Assembly: GCA_964019425.1 (NCBI GenBank)
Contig: OZ025799.1
Coordinates: forward strand, 248,001 to 312,000
DNA from: Flectonema sp. DT1601
Lineage: Eukaryota; Euglenozoa; Diplonemea; Diplonemida; Diplonemidae
Reading direction: 5' to 3'
DNA length: 64,000 nucleotides
In this document: in pieces, positions 52,742 to 62,091 of the stretch
Position numbering within the stretch: position 1 is the first letter of the stretch
Layout: every line of letters starts with the position of its first letter
Made by a program: the position numbers and the translations under genes
The notes under the pieces: generated by a model
The model's database searches: none
Told to the model about the DNA's origin: nothing
The model's input: the letters and a program-made list of their open reading frames with translations, nothing else

Positions 52742-55411
52742 TTACATGAAATTCCTAACCACTTCATTCTTCTCGTAGATTGCAACAGGACAGTGCCATT
52801 CTTCTGAGGAATTTTCAATTTCTGATATTTTTCTAAACATCAATACACGATAAAGAGGTAATATCGCAGGAGAACTCTCCCCTTGTAAGATGTTATATGT
52901 TGTCTTCGCTAAGTCAAGTGCACGTGTCGAGAGGTCAGTTCCAGAAATAAAATCTGAAAAAGAAGAAAAGTTAGGACTGTAGTCCTTAATGAGTTCAAAC
53001 CCATGATTGCTACAGAGGGTTTCAACTAACTGTGGAGGTACTAAGAATTCATCTCCACAAACTAAGTCGTTTAAGGAAAAGTGATAACGCATTCCGAATT
53101 GTGGATTATTTTCCAAAACACTCTGAACTGTCTCACGAGGTATCGTTAGAACTGCATCCCCGAAACTGATTTTAACTTCTTCGTAACTTTCACCGACAGT
53201 GTTTTCAATTGCTTTTTTAATCGCATTGTAGTCGGGTGTCGTTGCTACGAAGATTCCATCTTTCCTCAACCTCCCTCCGGCATTGTGAAAAGCTCTGTTA
53301 GCAAGATCAACAGACGAGAAACAGTAATGAATAGCAAACTGACAACTCACTAAATTGAATTTTACATTACACAGAAACTTCTTTTCCGAATCTTCTAAAA
53401 TATTTTCCAGTAAATTCACATCACTCATAGAAGCCACAGAGAATAATGATCTATATTTAAACCCTGTCGTTCTGTAGCGTGAAGCACAGCATTCTATGCT
53501 GCTGGAACTAGTGTCAATTCCGATATATAATCCAGTCTTTGCTGTTGGTGAGAGCATTGAGAATTTAAAAAGATCGCCTCCCTTACCACATCCCAAGTCT
53601 AAAACAGAAAGATGATATTTATCAGGACATAATGAAGCGGAGAATAAAATTACAATTGTTTTGATCCAATTGTTGTATCGTTTAAAGAGATCCGTTTCTC
53701 CAGCGTAGGTTCTGTTTTGAGAATTCTTGATTTCCTTTTCTCCGTTTATATCGTACCTAATGCTCGATTGCGATGATTGTGAACTCTGTTGCTCTTCCTT
53801 TACCTGTAGAACTTGTTCTTTGGATGTGTTGGTATCGGCTTCACTTAATTTCCTCTTTCCAAAATAGTTACTCATCATTTCCGCTGTAATTTGATAAACG
53901 TTATCAACGCTTGCTGCTGCAACATTTTCTAAGTTAGGTTGATCTTTATCATTTCTAATTCTTACGTATGTCCAAATACCGTTATTTGATACTTTACATT
54001 CTATAATCCTATTCTGTAAGTGTTCTTGTTGTTGTGTTGTTAAACCAGTAATGTCACTCATGTATACTAAGGCGTATGGTTTGTCTCTAAGGCAATACAG
54101 TTCATTGTTGATGAGTTTGAAATCTGCTGTTAGCAATTCAGGTGGTTTCCATTTAATTAAATTACCGTCAGCTCCTCTGACGTAATAGCGAACAGGTGTG
54201 AATATGATACCGTCTGTTGGGTACGGAATTGATTTTTGATCTTCAAAAAGTAGTTTATCCATCATGTTGAAATCGAAATACTGTTTTACTGAAATCGATA
54301 TGCCATCAGAAACAATGTCACTGGTTGATTCAGCTGGATAGAACTCAAGGCATTTAGTAAGTCTTGTTTGAAGAGGTTTAGCCATAATTCCGACTCCCTT
54401 TGCTTCAGCTAAGATATCAAATATCATAAAGTGAAAACTGTTATCATGAAACTGGACCAGTTCTCCATCAAAAACTAAGAATGAGTCTTTTGATAAATAT
54501 TGATGTGTATTACTTGAAAGACGCATTGTGTATGCGGTATGACAATGTCTTGAAATTAAATAATACTCCTCCTCTTCGATAATTAACAAGTAACGAGTTC
54601 CGTCGATTTTACGAGAGACTAGATGCGTGTCTGCATTTGGTTGCTGAGATTCTTTTTTTGAAGCCTGCTTGTTAACAAGCTGACCAGATGGCGTAACCTG
54701 AAGACAACCAGAGACTTGAGTTCCAGCAAACGATCTTCCTGCAGCAACTCGTTGATGAATGTGCATTATTTTCTTGTATGTGTTAAAATTCGATACTACT
54801 TTTAAGTTTGGTTCACATGGGATACGTATCTCTATTGGAAGTGAGATACTCGAAGAAGACAATTCATTAATAAACTGTTCAGTTTGATCACAAACATCCT
54901 CAGATGATATCTCTGTCGTATTAACAGTCAGAACACTACCAGGTAATTCTTCTACAGCTTCCAGTAGTAAGAGATGACTTCCAGAACGATTATATATCTC
55001 CAAACGTTTTACTGAATCTTGAGAATCACGATTGCGAGAAACAACACGAGTCTTTGCTACATCATTGTTTACAAGAAGATTGACAACTAAATTCATGTTT
55101 AATTGATATTTCCTTAACAAGTCAGATATGTAAAGATACCCCGCAGGATTTGGTTGTTGGACGTCGAGAACAATGGATTTTGGATTGTTCTTTTTCGATC
55201 GTTTTAAAAAATCGTCAAGTAGCTCCATCACTGTTGTCATATTTTCAAGAGGTGTTTTCTCAGCTGCCATAAACAGGTTTGATTTCGCACGCGCTTCTCG
55301 CAGTGCGTTGCCTGATGAAAAACACAATGATCCACGTTTCTCAAGCCCCTCTGCTAGAAGAGATTTCCCACTCCCTGGTTTACCCAAAAGGATAACTACA
55401 GGAATTGCCAT
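52742..55411 (-). CDS. Trifunctional-looking mRNA capping enzyme: kinase-like, guanylyltransferase, cap methyltransferase (889 aa)
   Basis: Three regions in one chain. Residues 1-190 form a P-loop nucleoside/nucleotide kinase-like domain (GKPGSGKS at 10-17). Residues about 230-520 are an mRNA guanylyltransferase: motif I KIDGTR at 268-273 with K268 as the GMP-linked lysine, motif III FLVFDGELV at 311-319, TDGIIFTPV and LIKWKPPE as later motifs. From about 555 to 880 is a guanine-N7 methyltransferase: VLDLGCGKGGDLFKF is the SAM loop, and FNLVSCQFAIHYCF follows in typical Abd1/RNMT order. Guanylyltransferase-methyltransferase fusion is known in trypanosomatids (Cgm1, which caps the spliced leader), and I recall P-loop N-termini there too. 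It is nuclear in role. A DNA transposon lies 75 bp upstream of the ATG. The nearest acceptor-like site is a weak TTAAAG about 20 nt before the ATG. Confidence 0.9.
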   Translation of the reverse strand: MAIPVVILLGKPGSGKSLLAEGLEKRGSLCFSSGNALREARAKSNLFMAAEKTPLENMTTVMELLDDFLKRSKKNNPKSIVLDVQQPNPAGYLYISDLLRKYQLNMNLVVNLLVNNDVAKTRVVSRNRDSQDSVKRLEIYNRSGSHLLLLEAVEELPGSVLTVNTTEISSEDVCDQTEQFINELSSSSISLPIEIRIPCEPNLKVVSNFNTYKKIMHIHQRVAAGRSFAGTQVSGCLQVTPSGQLVNKQASKKESQQPNADTHLVSRKIDGTRYLLIIEEEEYYLISRHCHTAYTMRLSSNTHQYLSKDSFLVFDGELVQFHDNSFHFMIFDILAEAKGVGIMAKPLQTRLTKCLEFYPAESTSDIVSDGISISVKQYFDFNMMDKLLFEDQKSIPYPTDGIIFTPVRYYVRGADGNLIKWKPPELLTADFKLINNELYCLRDKPYALVYMSDITGLTTQQQEHLQNRIIECKVSNNGIWTYVRIRNDKDQPNLENVAAASVDNVYQITAEMMSNYFGKRKLSEADTNTSKEQVLQVKEEQQSSQSSQSSIRYDINGEKEIKNSQNRTYAGETDLFKRYNNWIKTIVILFSASLCPDKYHLSVLDLGCGKGGDLFKFSMLSPTAKTGLYIGIDTSSSSIECCASRYRTTGFKYRSLFSVASMSDVNLLENILEDSEKKFLCNVKFNLVSCQFAIHYCFSSVDLANRAFHNAGGRLRKDGIFVATTPDYNAIKKAIENTVGESYEEVKISFGDAVLTIPRETVQSVLENNPQFGMRYHFSLNDLVCGDEFLVPPQLVETLCSNHGFELIKDYSPNFSSFSDFISGTDLSTRALDLAKTTYNILQGESSPAILPLYRVLMFRKISEIENSSEEWHCPVAIYEKNEVVRNFM

Positions 55412-55485
55412 TTCAATTTACTTTGATGCTTTAATAACTAATTAACGAGCAACAACTGTATCAGGTAGGAATCCCTTTTGTTATA

Positions 55486-57147
55486 TTAGTCATTCCAAAA
55501 ATAACCGTCCATTTTAGGGTTCCAGTATTTCATAGGTGAAAATAGGGAGTAAAACTTAAAACCGAATACCCATTTTAATCGCTTTTGCACCGCTGATTTC
55601 ATTCCCGCTGCGATTCAAAAAAATGCAGCTAAAATTCAAAAAAATTGTGACATTTTTGTGTGGTAAAAATTTTGAATAATGGAACTGTTGATGTCTAATC
55701 GGCTGCCCCGGGTGCTAAAATGAAAGATCGGTATATGGTTCTATATCCGGCCGTACCTGGTCGGATGTTTTACTCTGAAACAGTTACAAAGGCTGCTCGA
55801 AGCAAAACAGTACCTTGTACATCTTACACTACACTTAGCCTATTTTTATTTTTGATTAGGCTTAGCTCTTTTGGCAACTTTTACTGCTGGCTTTCTTCGT
55901 TTTCCTACCGGCAATGAACCGATAATAGAACTAGTTGAACGCAGCGATCTGAAACTGGAACTAGAACTAGATTCAGTGGCCAAAGAAGCAGTTGTAAGAC
56001 GGGTCTCGACATAGTATGAGTGGTAGGTGGTCACTCAAGCGGGTTAGCTGAAATCTTCTCAGGCCCACAAGTCTTATATAAGCAGGAAGGATAAGTGCAA
56101 TTTGCATGTGCCACCTGCAACGGCATCGAGGGTTATTCGGACAAGATTTGACATGAGCAGGCCTTTTGTCACAAAACTGAGGATATGAGATAGCTGTGTG
56201 AGTTCTGCAGAAGGCACTCCACAAGGCAAGGTATGGTTCTCTTACATAGAGGACTGTTTCTTTACTTGTCTCGCCGGTTATGTAGTCTTTGCTGAGGACC
56301 ACGCGGTTTGACTCAGGGCGTGCATTGGAAATCCAGAAGTTCCAGATATCTCTGTCTTGGCTGCGCTGCTTTACTGATTGGGAGGGATCGTGCTGTTCCA
56401 GCCTCTGTAGCTGCTTACGCATTGAAGAATCCCTGACATGGGCATTAATCTGGCTATCAGTGTAGCCTAGCGTGAGACAGAGTCTCAAAAACTGAGAACG
56501 GACAGCAGGAACTGATTCTTTCACGCGTTCAAAAATATCTGAGAGCGGTTCCGGATTGATCGGCTCTGCAGGGATACTGACGGATGCGTAATGCGGATCA
56601 CTAGTCAGCCTTTTTGCTCGCTAGTAGCAAGCGTTGCAGATTGAGCGCAGAGGAGCATACGCCGGGATTTCAAGACTACCGCGAAGTGGCTCAAGAAGCT
56701 TGTTGAACTTCGGATTCCGTCTTTTCGCGTTAGTGTGCGAGGTGCAGTTGTAGTTGTCTGAGGAGCACTCAGCTGGCATCTCGTGGCACGTGTGACACTT
56801 CATTGAGAGAAGTTTAAGCTGGTGCTTAAGGGAATAATAAGTGTAGTTACGAGAAAAAATGCCAATCTCTGATGCATTTCCCTTTTTTTTCCAGAAAAAA
56901 ATTAAATGCAGCAACAGGATTAACTTTTCCATGCCGACAGTGACATTCTCTTAGTACCCATAACGCACCTGTCGGGTTCTAACGGTCAGTAAAAAAAGTG
57001 AAAAAAAAATAATCCCACCGCGTAAAATCAGAGATTGGGGCCGAACCTTTCCACCTCGTAAAAAATCTCGAAAATGGATGCATTTTTGACCAATGGCTGC
57101 TCGAAGCAAAACTGGTTTTCGCGGCCGGTTATTTTTGGAATGACTAA
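55486..57147 (-). mobile_element. TIR DNA transposon, 1662 bp, with TATA target duplication
   Basis: Perfect 22-bp terminal inverted repeats occupy 55486-55507 (TTAGTCATTCCAAAAATAAC...) and 57126-57147. Each end is flanked by TATA (55482-55485 and 57148-57151), a probable 4-bp target-site duplication, though a TA duplication is not excluded. An 18-bp direct repeat, GGCTGCTCGAAGCAAAAC, occurs near both ends (about 55791 and 57092). The only long frame is a partial transposase on the minus strand. Identical ends point to a fairly recent insertion. The element lies between the capping-enzyme gene and its upstream neighbour. Confidence 0.9.
55973..56932 (-). pseudogene. Transposase-like fragment within the TIR element, one in-frame stop
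   Basis: One frame runs from 56932 to 55973 with a single internal TAG (56621-56623). The N-terminal part has a CxxC...C...C zinc-binding pattern (KCHTCHEMPAEC, later SICNACY). The second part contains IWNFWISNARPESNRVV, LALWSAFCRTHTAISY, FCDKRPAHVKSCP and RCRCRWH. I recall the same order (FW..., FCxxRPxHV, CxCxxH) in transposase-like proteins scattered through invertebrates and protists, where a catalytic DDE-type region follows. That region is absent here, so the element cannot mobilise itself. A serine-rich, basic frame (55846-56034) overlaps the end in another phase. Family name is not assigned. Confidence 0.6.
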
Positions 57148-57371
57148 TATATCTTGTTGCTGTGAAGGAGTGAATACGTATTTCATCAAAACAACAAATA
57201 ATATCTTTTCTTTTCTTTTTTTCCCTTCTGCAAAAAAAAAGTCTCAACTACAGGACCAACAATTCTGAAAAGAAAGATGGACGTAAATGTGAGTAATAAC
57301 TTATAGAAATATTGAACCCACGACAGGTATCCCTGTTAGGCTAGTAGATTGCCTCAGTGCACAACCAAACC

Positions 57372-58214
57372 TCAGGTAACTACACAACAAACGGTTTCAC
57401 TCTCTTTTTGTTTTGGTATTTGGTAGGTATATACCGCTTTAGGTGGTAATTTAGAAACGAGGTTCGTTTTCACAAATTTGATAGGCTCCGCTGTAGCCGT
57501 TCGAACTTGTAAAACACCAGCAGGTGGACCCGGATATTTAGTCTGAAGAATTGAGAGAAGGTCGGCAATGGTACTGCTGAAACCAATACCTGGAGTGAAT
57601 GAATGGAAAATACGACGACCTAAATCTCGAATATTTATAGAAGGTGGTGCAAAAGGACATGAAACCATTGATGACGGAGCCTGAGATGTCGGAGCTTTCC
57701 TAAGACTTGACTGCGGTGATGGCGGCTGAGAAACCGTTGCCTTCTGTCCAGGAAAAGATTTACAAACTTTACACATCGATTTTAGTATTCGATGTTTGCA
57801 TTTCCTTTTAGCAACTGAGCTACCTCCAGCACTACTAGCTGGTTTTAGGGCTAAAGGTGCTGTGACATGAAAAGCTGCATCATTCTGGAATGCGAGGATG
57901 TCAAGGTTTCTCTTTGTTATTGGAGAGGACGGCATTTCCTCAAGAAGCTTATCAGCGGCGATTCGCAATGGTGGAAGAGGGTTTAAATCTGTTCCTCTTA
58001 ACCCATCCATTTGAAGTTCAATGTCTGGCGTGCCAACCAACTGCGATGCGTCAGCTGATCCATTCTTGAATGAAACTTCTCGAGCGCATCGTTGGCCCAG
58101 AGATGGCGGAGTTGACGGGGTTTGATTTACTCCAAATATTTCATCTTTCAGAGGCGATTCTGGAGGTGTCCCTGGCGGGGTACCTCCACTACTGTCGCTA
58201 TCAGCTGCCGACAT
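57372..58214 (-). CDS. Pro/Ser-rich protein with a Cys-His cluster and C-terminal CaaX motif (280 aa)
   Basis: The N-terminal 60 residues are Ser/Pro/Gly-rich (SGGTPPGTPPESP), probably disordered. Residues about 136-153 hold KCKHRILKSMCKVC, a C-x-H...C-x2-C cluster that could bind zinc. Residues 200-260 are more ordered (INIRDLGRRIFHSF, then IADLLSILQTKYPG). The chain ends VCCVVT: its last four residues, CVVT, fit a CaaX box with a preceding Cys that could be palmitoylated, so the protein may be membrane-anchored by prenylation. A TTTAACAG acceptor is about 30 nt upstream of the ATG, with a three-codon upstream frame between. No family recognised. Confidence 0.7.
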   Translation of the reverse strand: MSAADSDSSGGTPPGTPPESPLKDEIFGVNQTPSTPPSLGQRCAREVSFKNGSADASQLVGTPDIELQMDGLRGTDLNPLPPLRIAADKLLEEMPSSPITKRNLDILAFQNDAAFHVTAPLALKPASSAGGSSVAKRKCKHRILKSMCKVCKSFPGQKATVSQPPSPQSSLRKAPTSQAPSSMVSCPFAPPSINIRDLGRRIFHSFTPGIGFSSTIADLLSILQTKYPGPPAGVLQVRTATAEPIKFVKTNLVSKLPPKAVYTYQIPKQKESETVCCVVT

Positions 58215-59474
58215 CCATTCCTAAGCTAGTCCATTATTTCCTCCTTTTCTGTTAAATATAAAGTAATAAGTGATTCATCCTTTACATCATGAATTCACCA
58301 CACTTTAGATTGTTTTATTTAAGTAGATACCTTGGTTGAGAAAAATATATATTTATCCAGAATTAACGTGCGTGTGCGACTTGATACCAACACAGTGTGT
58401 GGTTGTATGATCTCAATAAAATAAAAATAAATAAATAAAACGCGAACGGTCACGGTGGTGGAAATGTGGAGAGGAGGGCGAGGGGGGTTGAGAGTCCTAA
58501 TAAAATACAATAGTTCTCTGAATTGTTGACGTACAATAAAAAGAGCTATTTACACACACGCAGGCTTACTGCTGAAGTAACTGGTGGCGAGATGTATTTT
58601 TAGCAAATTAGTTTTATTTTTTAAAGTAACGTCACTCAAGAAGTTACTCAAAAAAAAAAAAAAAAAACAATTTATTTTTTTAACAGAACAACAACAACAA
58701 TAATAATAATGTAAATAATAATAATAATAAAAAATAAAAAAAAAATGAAGTAAAAAAAGATAACTCACAATATATTTAATCTAATTCTTAACGAATATTT
58801 TATAATAAAAAGAGGAGGAGGGGTGATTCAACCAACTTGTAAACACCAACTATGTATTAGCATCAGCATTAAGGATACAGTGAAACTATACTATATTATG
58901 TTATGATTAGTAATCAACAAGCCTCTTTACACATTCTCTCATCATCGGTATATCAGATATAAGTCAACTCAGCTGCTTGACTACACCATACGAAGAATAA
59001 CAAGTTATGTGTAAATACCGCAAAAACATGATTACTCAATCGTTTTATAGTTGGAGACAGCTATTCGTTTGTTTTTTGGATACAAAAAAATAAAAGAGGA
59101 GGAGGGGGGTAACTTGATACTGTAATTAAATATAATATTATAAAACCAACGGGAGGGGGAAGAAAGAAAAGATTAGTGCAAATACACAGCAGGGAGTGAG
59201 TGAGCATGCAACCCACTGACATGCAGTACTTGAAAACTCGGTGTCACAACCTGTACATGCATCTGTCCTTGATAGTTGGGAAATGGATATCACTGAGTAG
59301 CTCTTTCGCAGTAGTCTCTTGCACATCACTAAGAAGGTTGTACAATAGAGTTTACTTATAGAAAGATAGCTGGACAGTGATATGCTATGGTACAGAATTT
59401 CATCTTTTCTTAAGTCTGCAGAAGTACTGATGATGGTGGGAAGGGGTGTGCCGTCCACGACAGGAAGGGTTTTC
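58215..59474. other. Intergenic spacer
   Basis: Leader of the CaaX-ended gene at the left, then AT-rich DNA with AAT and ATT microsatellites near 58690-58740. The frame at 59138-59458 just downstream of the methionine synthase gene lacks any supporting motif and is probably 3' UTR. Confidence 0.55.
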
Positions 59475-60563
59475 TTATGAAGAGGAAGCCGCTCCAGCTA
59501 AAATTTCATTCCTAATCTCTGATACAGCCAATACCATGTTTTCAAGTTTTTGTTCAGCAACTCTTGTTGGAAGCATCATCATTCCACAATCAGGTGAGAT
59601 CATCAGTCTAGAAGGAGGAATGTCTTCCATAACTGATCTGATTCGGTCCTTAATCTCTGTGACTGTCTCTACTTCGGTTGATGCTATCTTTATAACTCCC
59701 AATACGATACCCTTCTTCTTACAACACTTAAATACCGACTTGTCATTATACCTGTGAGCATCTTCAATACAAATGTAATCTAAATTATCAACTTCATCCA
59801 ATGCCGGCAACAGTCGGTTGTAAGCCTCAGGTGATGCTCTTTTATAATTAGTTTCGTTATTAAGTGAATCGGGATAGCCACAGCAAATATGAACCATCTT
59901 AGTGACATCTGGGTAGGCCTCTAATCCTTTGAAGACATCGTTTAGGTACTTGATGCCAACTGATAAAGCTAGTTCGGGTTGTCTTGCAAAAACAGGTTCA
60001 TCAATTTGAATATATTTAACACCACTCTTAGCCAATGAGATGATTTCAGTGTTTAGAGCTGCTGACATGTCTTTCATGTATGATTCTAGATCGTCTCCAT
60101 AGTGGCTATCTATTATGGTGTCACGGATCGTTACAGGACCTGGTAGCTGAACTTTAACTGGTTTCTTTGTGAACAACTCTGCTGTTAGAATTTCTGATGC
60201 CAAAAATGGTTCCCTTGCTGATACCGGTGCGTTAATGACTGGTGACAGGTAGCTGTAAGCTCCTCCACGGCATTGCTTTTCTTGTAAATTTTTACTATCA
60301 ATGCCTTGTAAGTGACAACAATGATACGAAATATAATCAGCTCTTCTGATCTCACCATCAGTCAAAACATCAACTCCGATTCTGTCGAGTGACTCAATGA
60401 CGTCTTTAGTTGCTTTCAGTTCTGTGTAGTCTCTCATACCATCATTTTTGTTCAGATACTCAACATACAGTTTAACGAAAGAATGAACCTTGTCTTTCCA
60501 CCAGTCAGGAACTTCAAGATAATCAGGCTTTGGATAGGATCCTATTAAGGTTGTTTGCAACAT
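59475..60563 (-). CDS. Cobalamin-independent methionine synthase (MetE) core, 362 aa
   Basis: A MetE/UROD-like TIM-barrel that transfers a methyl group to homocysteine. I start it at 60563 (MLQTTLIGSYPKP), because a TTAACACAG acceptor lies inside the longer open frame, 24 nt upstream, and 'TTLIGSYP' is the family start. Zinc/homocysteine residues are present: His and Cys in KMVHICCGYP, Glu in DYICIEDAHR, and Cys in ISPDCGM. Other conserved stretches are LTDGEIRRADYI, VKVQLPGPVTI and YIQIDEPVFA. At 362 residues it corresponds to the catalytic C-terminal half of full-length MetE (about 750 residues), as in the short archaeal and bacterial homologues. The methyl donor is therefore uncertain. Confidence 0.9.
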   Translation of the reverse strand: MLQTTLIGSYPKPDYLEVPDWWKDKVHSFVKLYVEYLNKNDGMRDYTELKATKDVIESLDRIGVDVLTDGEIRRADYISYHCCHLQGIDSKNLQEKQCRGGAYSYLSPVINAPVSAREPFLASEILTAELFTKKPVKVQLPGPVTIRDTIIDSHYGDDLESYMKDMSAALNTEIISLAKSGVKYIQIDEPVFARQPELALSVGIKYLNDVFKGLEAYPDVTKMVHICCGYPDSLNNETNYKRASPEAYNRLLPALDEVDNLDYICIEDAHRYNDKSVFKCCKKKGIVLGVIKIASTEVETVTEIKDRIRSVMEDIPPSRLMISPDCGMMMLPTRVAEQKLENMVLAVSEIRNEILAGAASSS

Positions 60564-62091
60564 GTTCGGTAGGAATGTAATGGAGAGCTGTGTTAACATA
60601 AGAAGATTAGCTCAAGGAACCAATTAACCAAAACACTACAATGCACGTAACAATAATAACCTGAATTTTGCCTTAACTGATAGCGTTACCTTTACAGGAT
60701 GCAAAAAAAAAAAGAAGAAAAAAAGTAAATAACTATAATTAAATAAAAAAATCAACTTGAAACTGGTTGCCATGTAAAAAAGAATACGTTTAAAAACAGT
60801 AACTACCTACAACGTTGTAACGCATCTGTTTACATGTCTCTTTTTCCTTGTTATCAGTCAGCGGTACGGAATTGAATTATAAATTTGTTTAAATAAGTGT
60901 GAGCCCTGAGAAATTAAAACCAGGGGGGGTACAAATGTAATGCGGTAAAAGTGTAGGTTTCACCCTATTCATTACTTTGTCAAAAAAAAAAAAAAAAAAA
61001 AAAAAAAACATAAAATAATTCTTTTTTTTAATTTCTAGGATGCTTTAGTTTTTTTTTTGCTATAATGGTCGTAGCACACTAAGCCACTCACCTTTAATAA
61101 ATTAAAGGTAGGGTTGTCCCGAATTCAGTAAGAAAACGTGAGGGAGTCTATCGGATGGTTGGGAGATTGGAGCAAAAGCATTCAGCGAGCAAATATCATT
61201 TGTGCCCCCTTCTACGTTCTATGTTCGAACACAGAGTAGATTCTCACAGAAAGGTTTCATGGGGATACGAATATTTTAGTACAGCAGTACTAATTTTTTT
61301 TTTTTTTTTTTCGATAAAAAAAAAAAAACGATAACATTTAAAGTACAATCAATAAAAGTTGTCTTCATTTCAAAGACGAAAGCGTCATCTCTGGCAACTG
61401 TATGCATAGCCATTTTAAATACACATTCGTTCTATTCTTTAATTTTTTTTTGTCACATAAGCCCTATTATGGCTGCCTTATAGTAAAGGTTAGTTCGTTG
61501 AATAAATAATTTTGAGTTCGTCTTCTTGTTGACACGGCATTCAGACTGAACTATAATGTGAGTATTAACACAAACAGCCAGAACTCCGCACAAATTGGCT
61601 GTCGCTCATGCTACAACTTGGGTACTAAGATTAAGCCTATTTATAATGATATAAATTTGCCGTGGGTGGGGGGTGGGGAGTGTGCGGTGATAGAATGACA
61701 ATGTAGAAACAATAATAAAAAAAATAAAACTAAAAAAAAAAAAAGCCTTAAAATACCCAAGTGAAGTAATAAGGTTAAACTGAAAAGCATGGGGATGGGA
61801 GGATTTGTTATATTAAAAAAAAAAAAAACAGAGAAAGAAAGAAAAAAAAAGGAACAGATATTAAATTAAATTGACGGGTCTAATCAGCAAAAAAAAAAAA
61901 AAAAAAAAAATACAAACAAAGAAAATGGGTCGCTCATGCAACAATTATTTTTTTATGCAAAATAAACAATCGGTGTATGAAATAGAACACTAGTTGAAAG
62001 GACCCCAAACAGATCAAAGTATATCAGTCTGGAATCTTCCAGTTAGAGGGAGTGATTTTTTTTTTTTTTTTTTTTTCTTTTTTCTATTCGG
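60564..62091. other. Intergenic stretch
   Basis: Homopolymer-rich DNA with A runs near 60982-61008 and 61889-61910 and T runs near 61293-61311. It contains the MetE leader at the left. No gene recognised. Confidence 0.55.

Noticed and set aside
59138-59458. 106-codon minus-strand frame downstream of MetE
   Set aside because: Cys/Ser/Leu-rich with no domain, and placed where the MetE 3' UTR should be.
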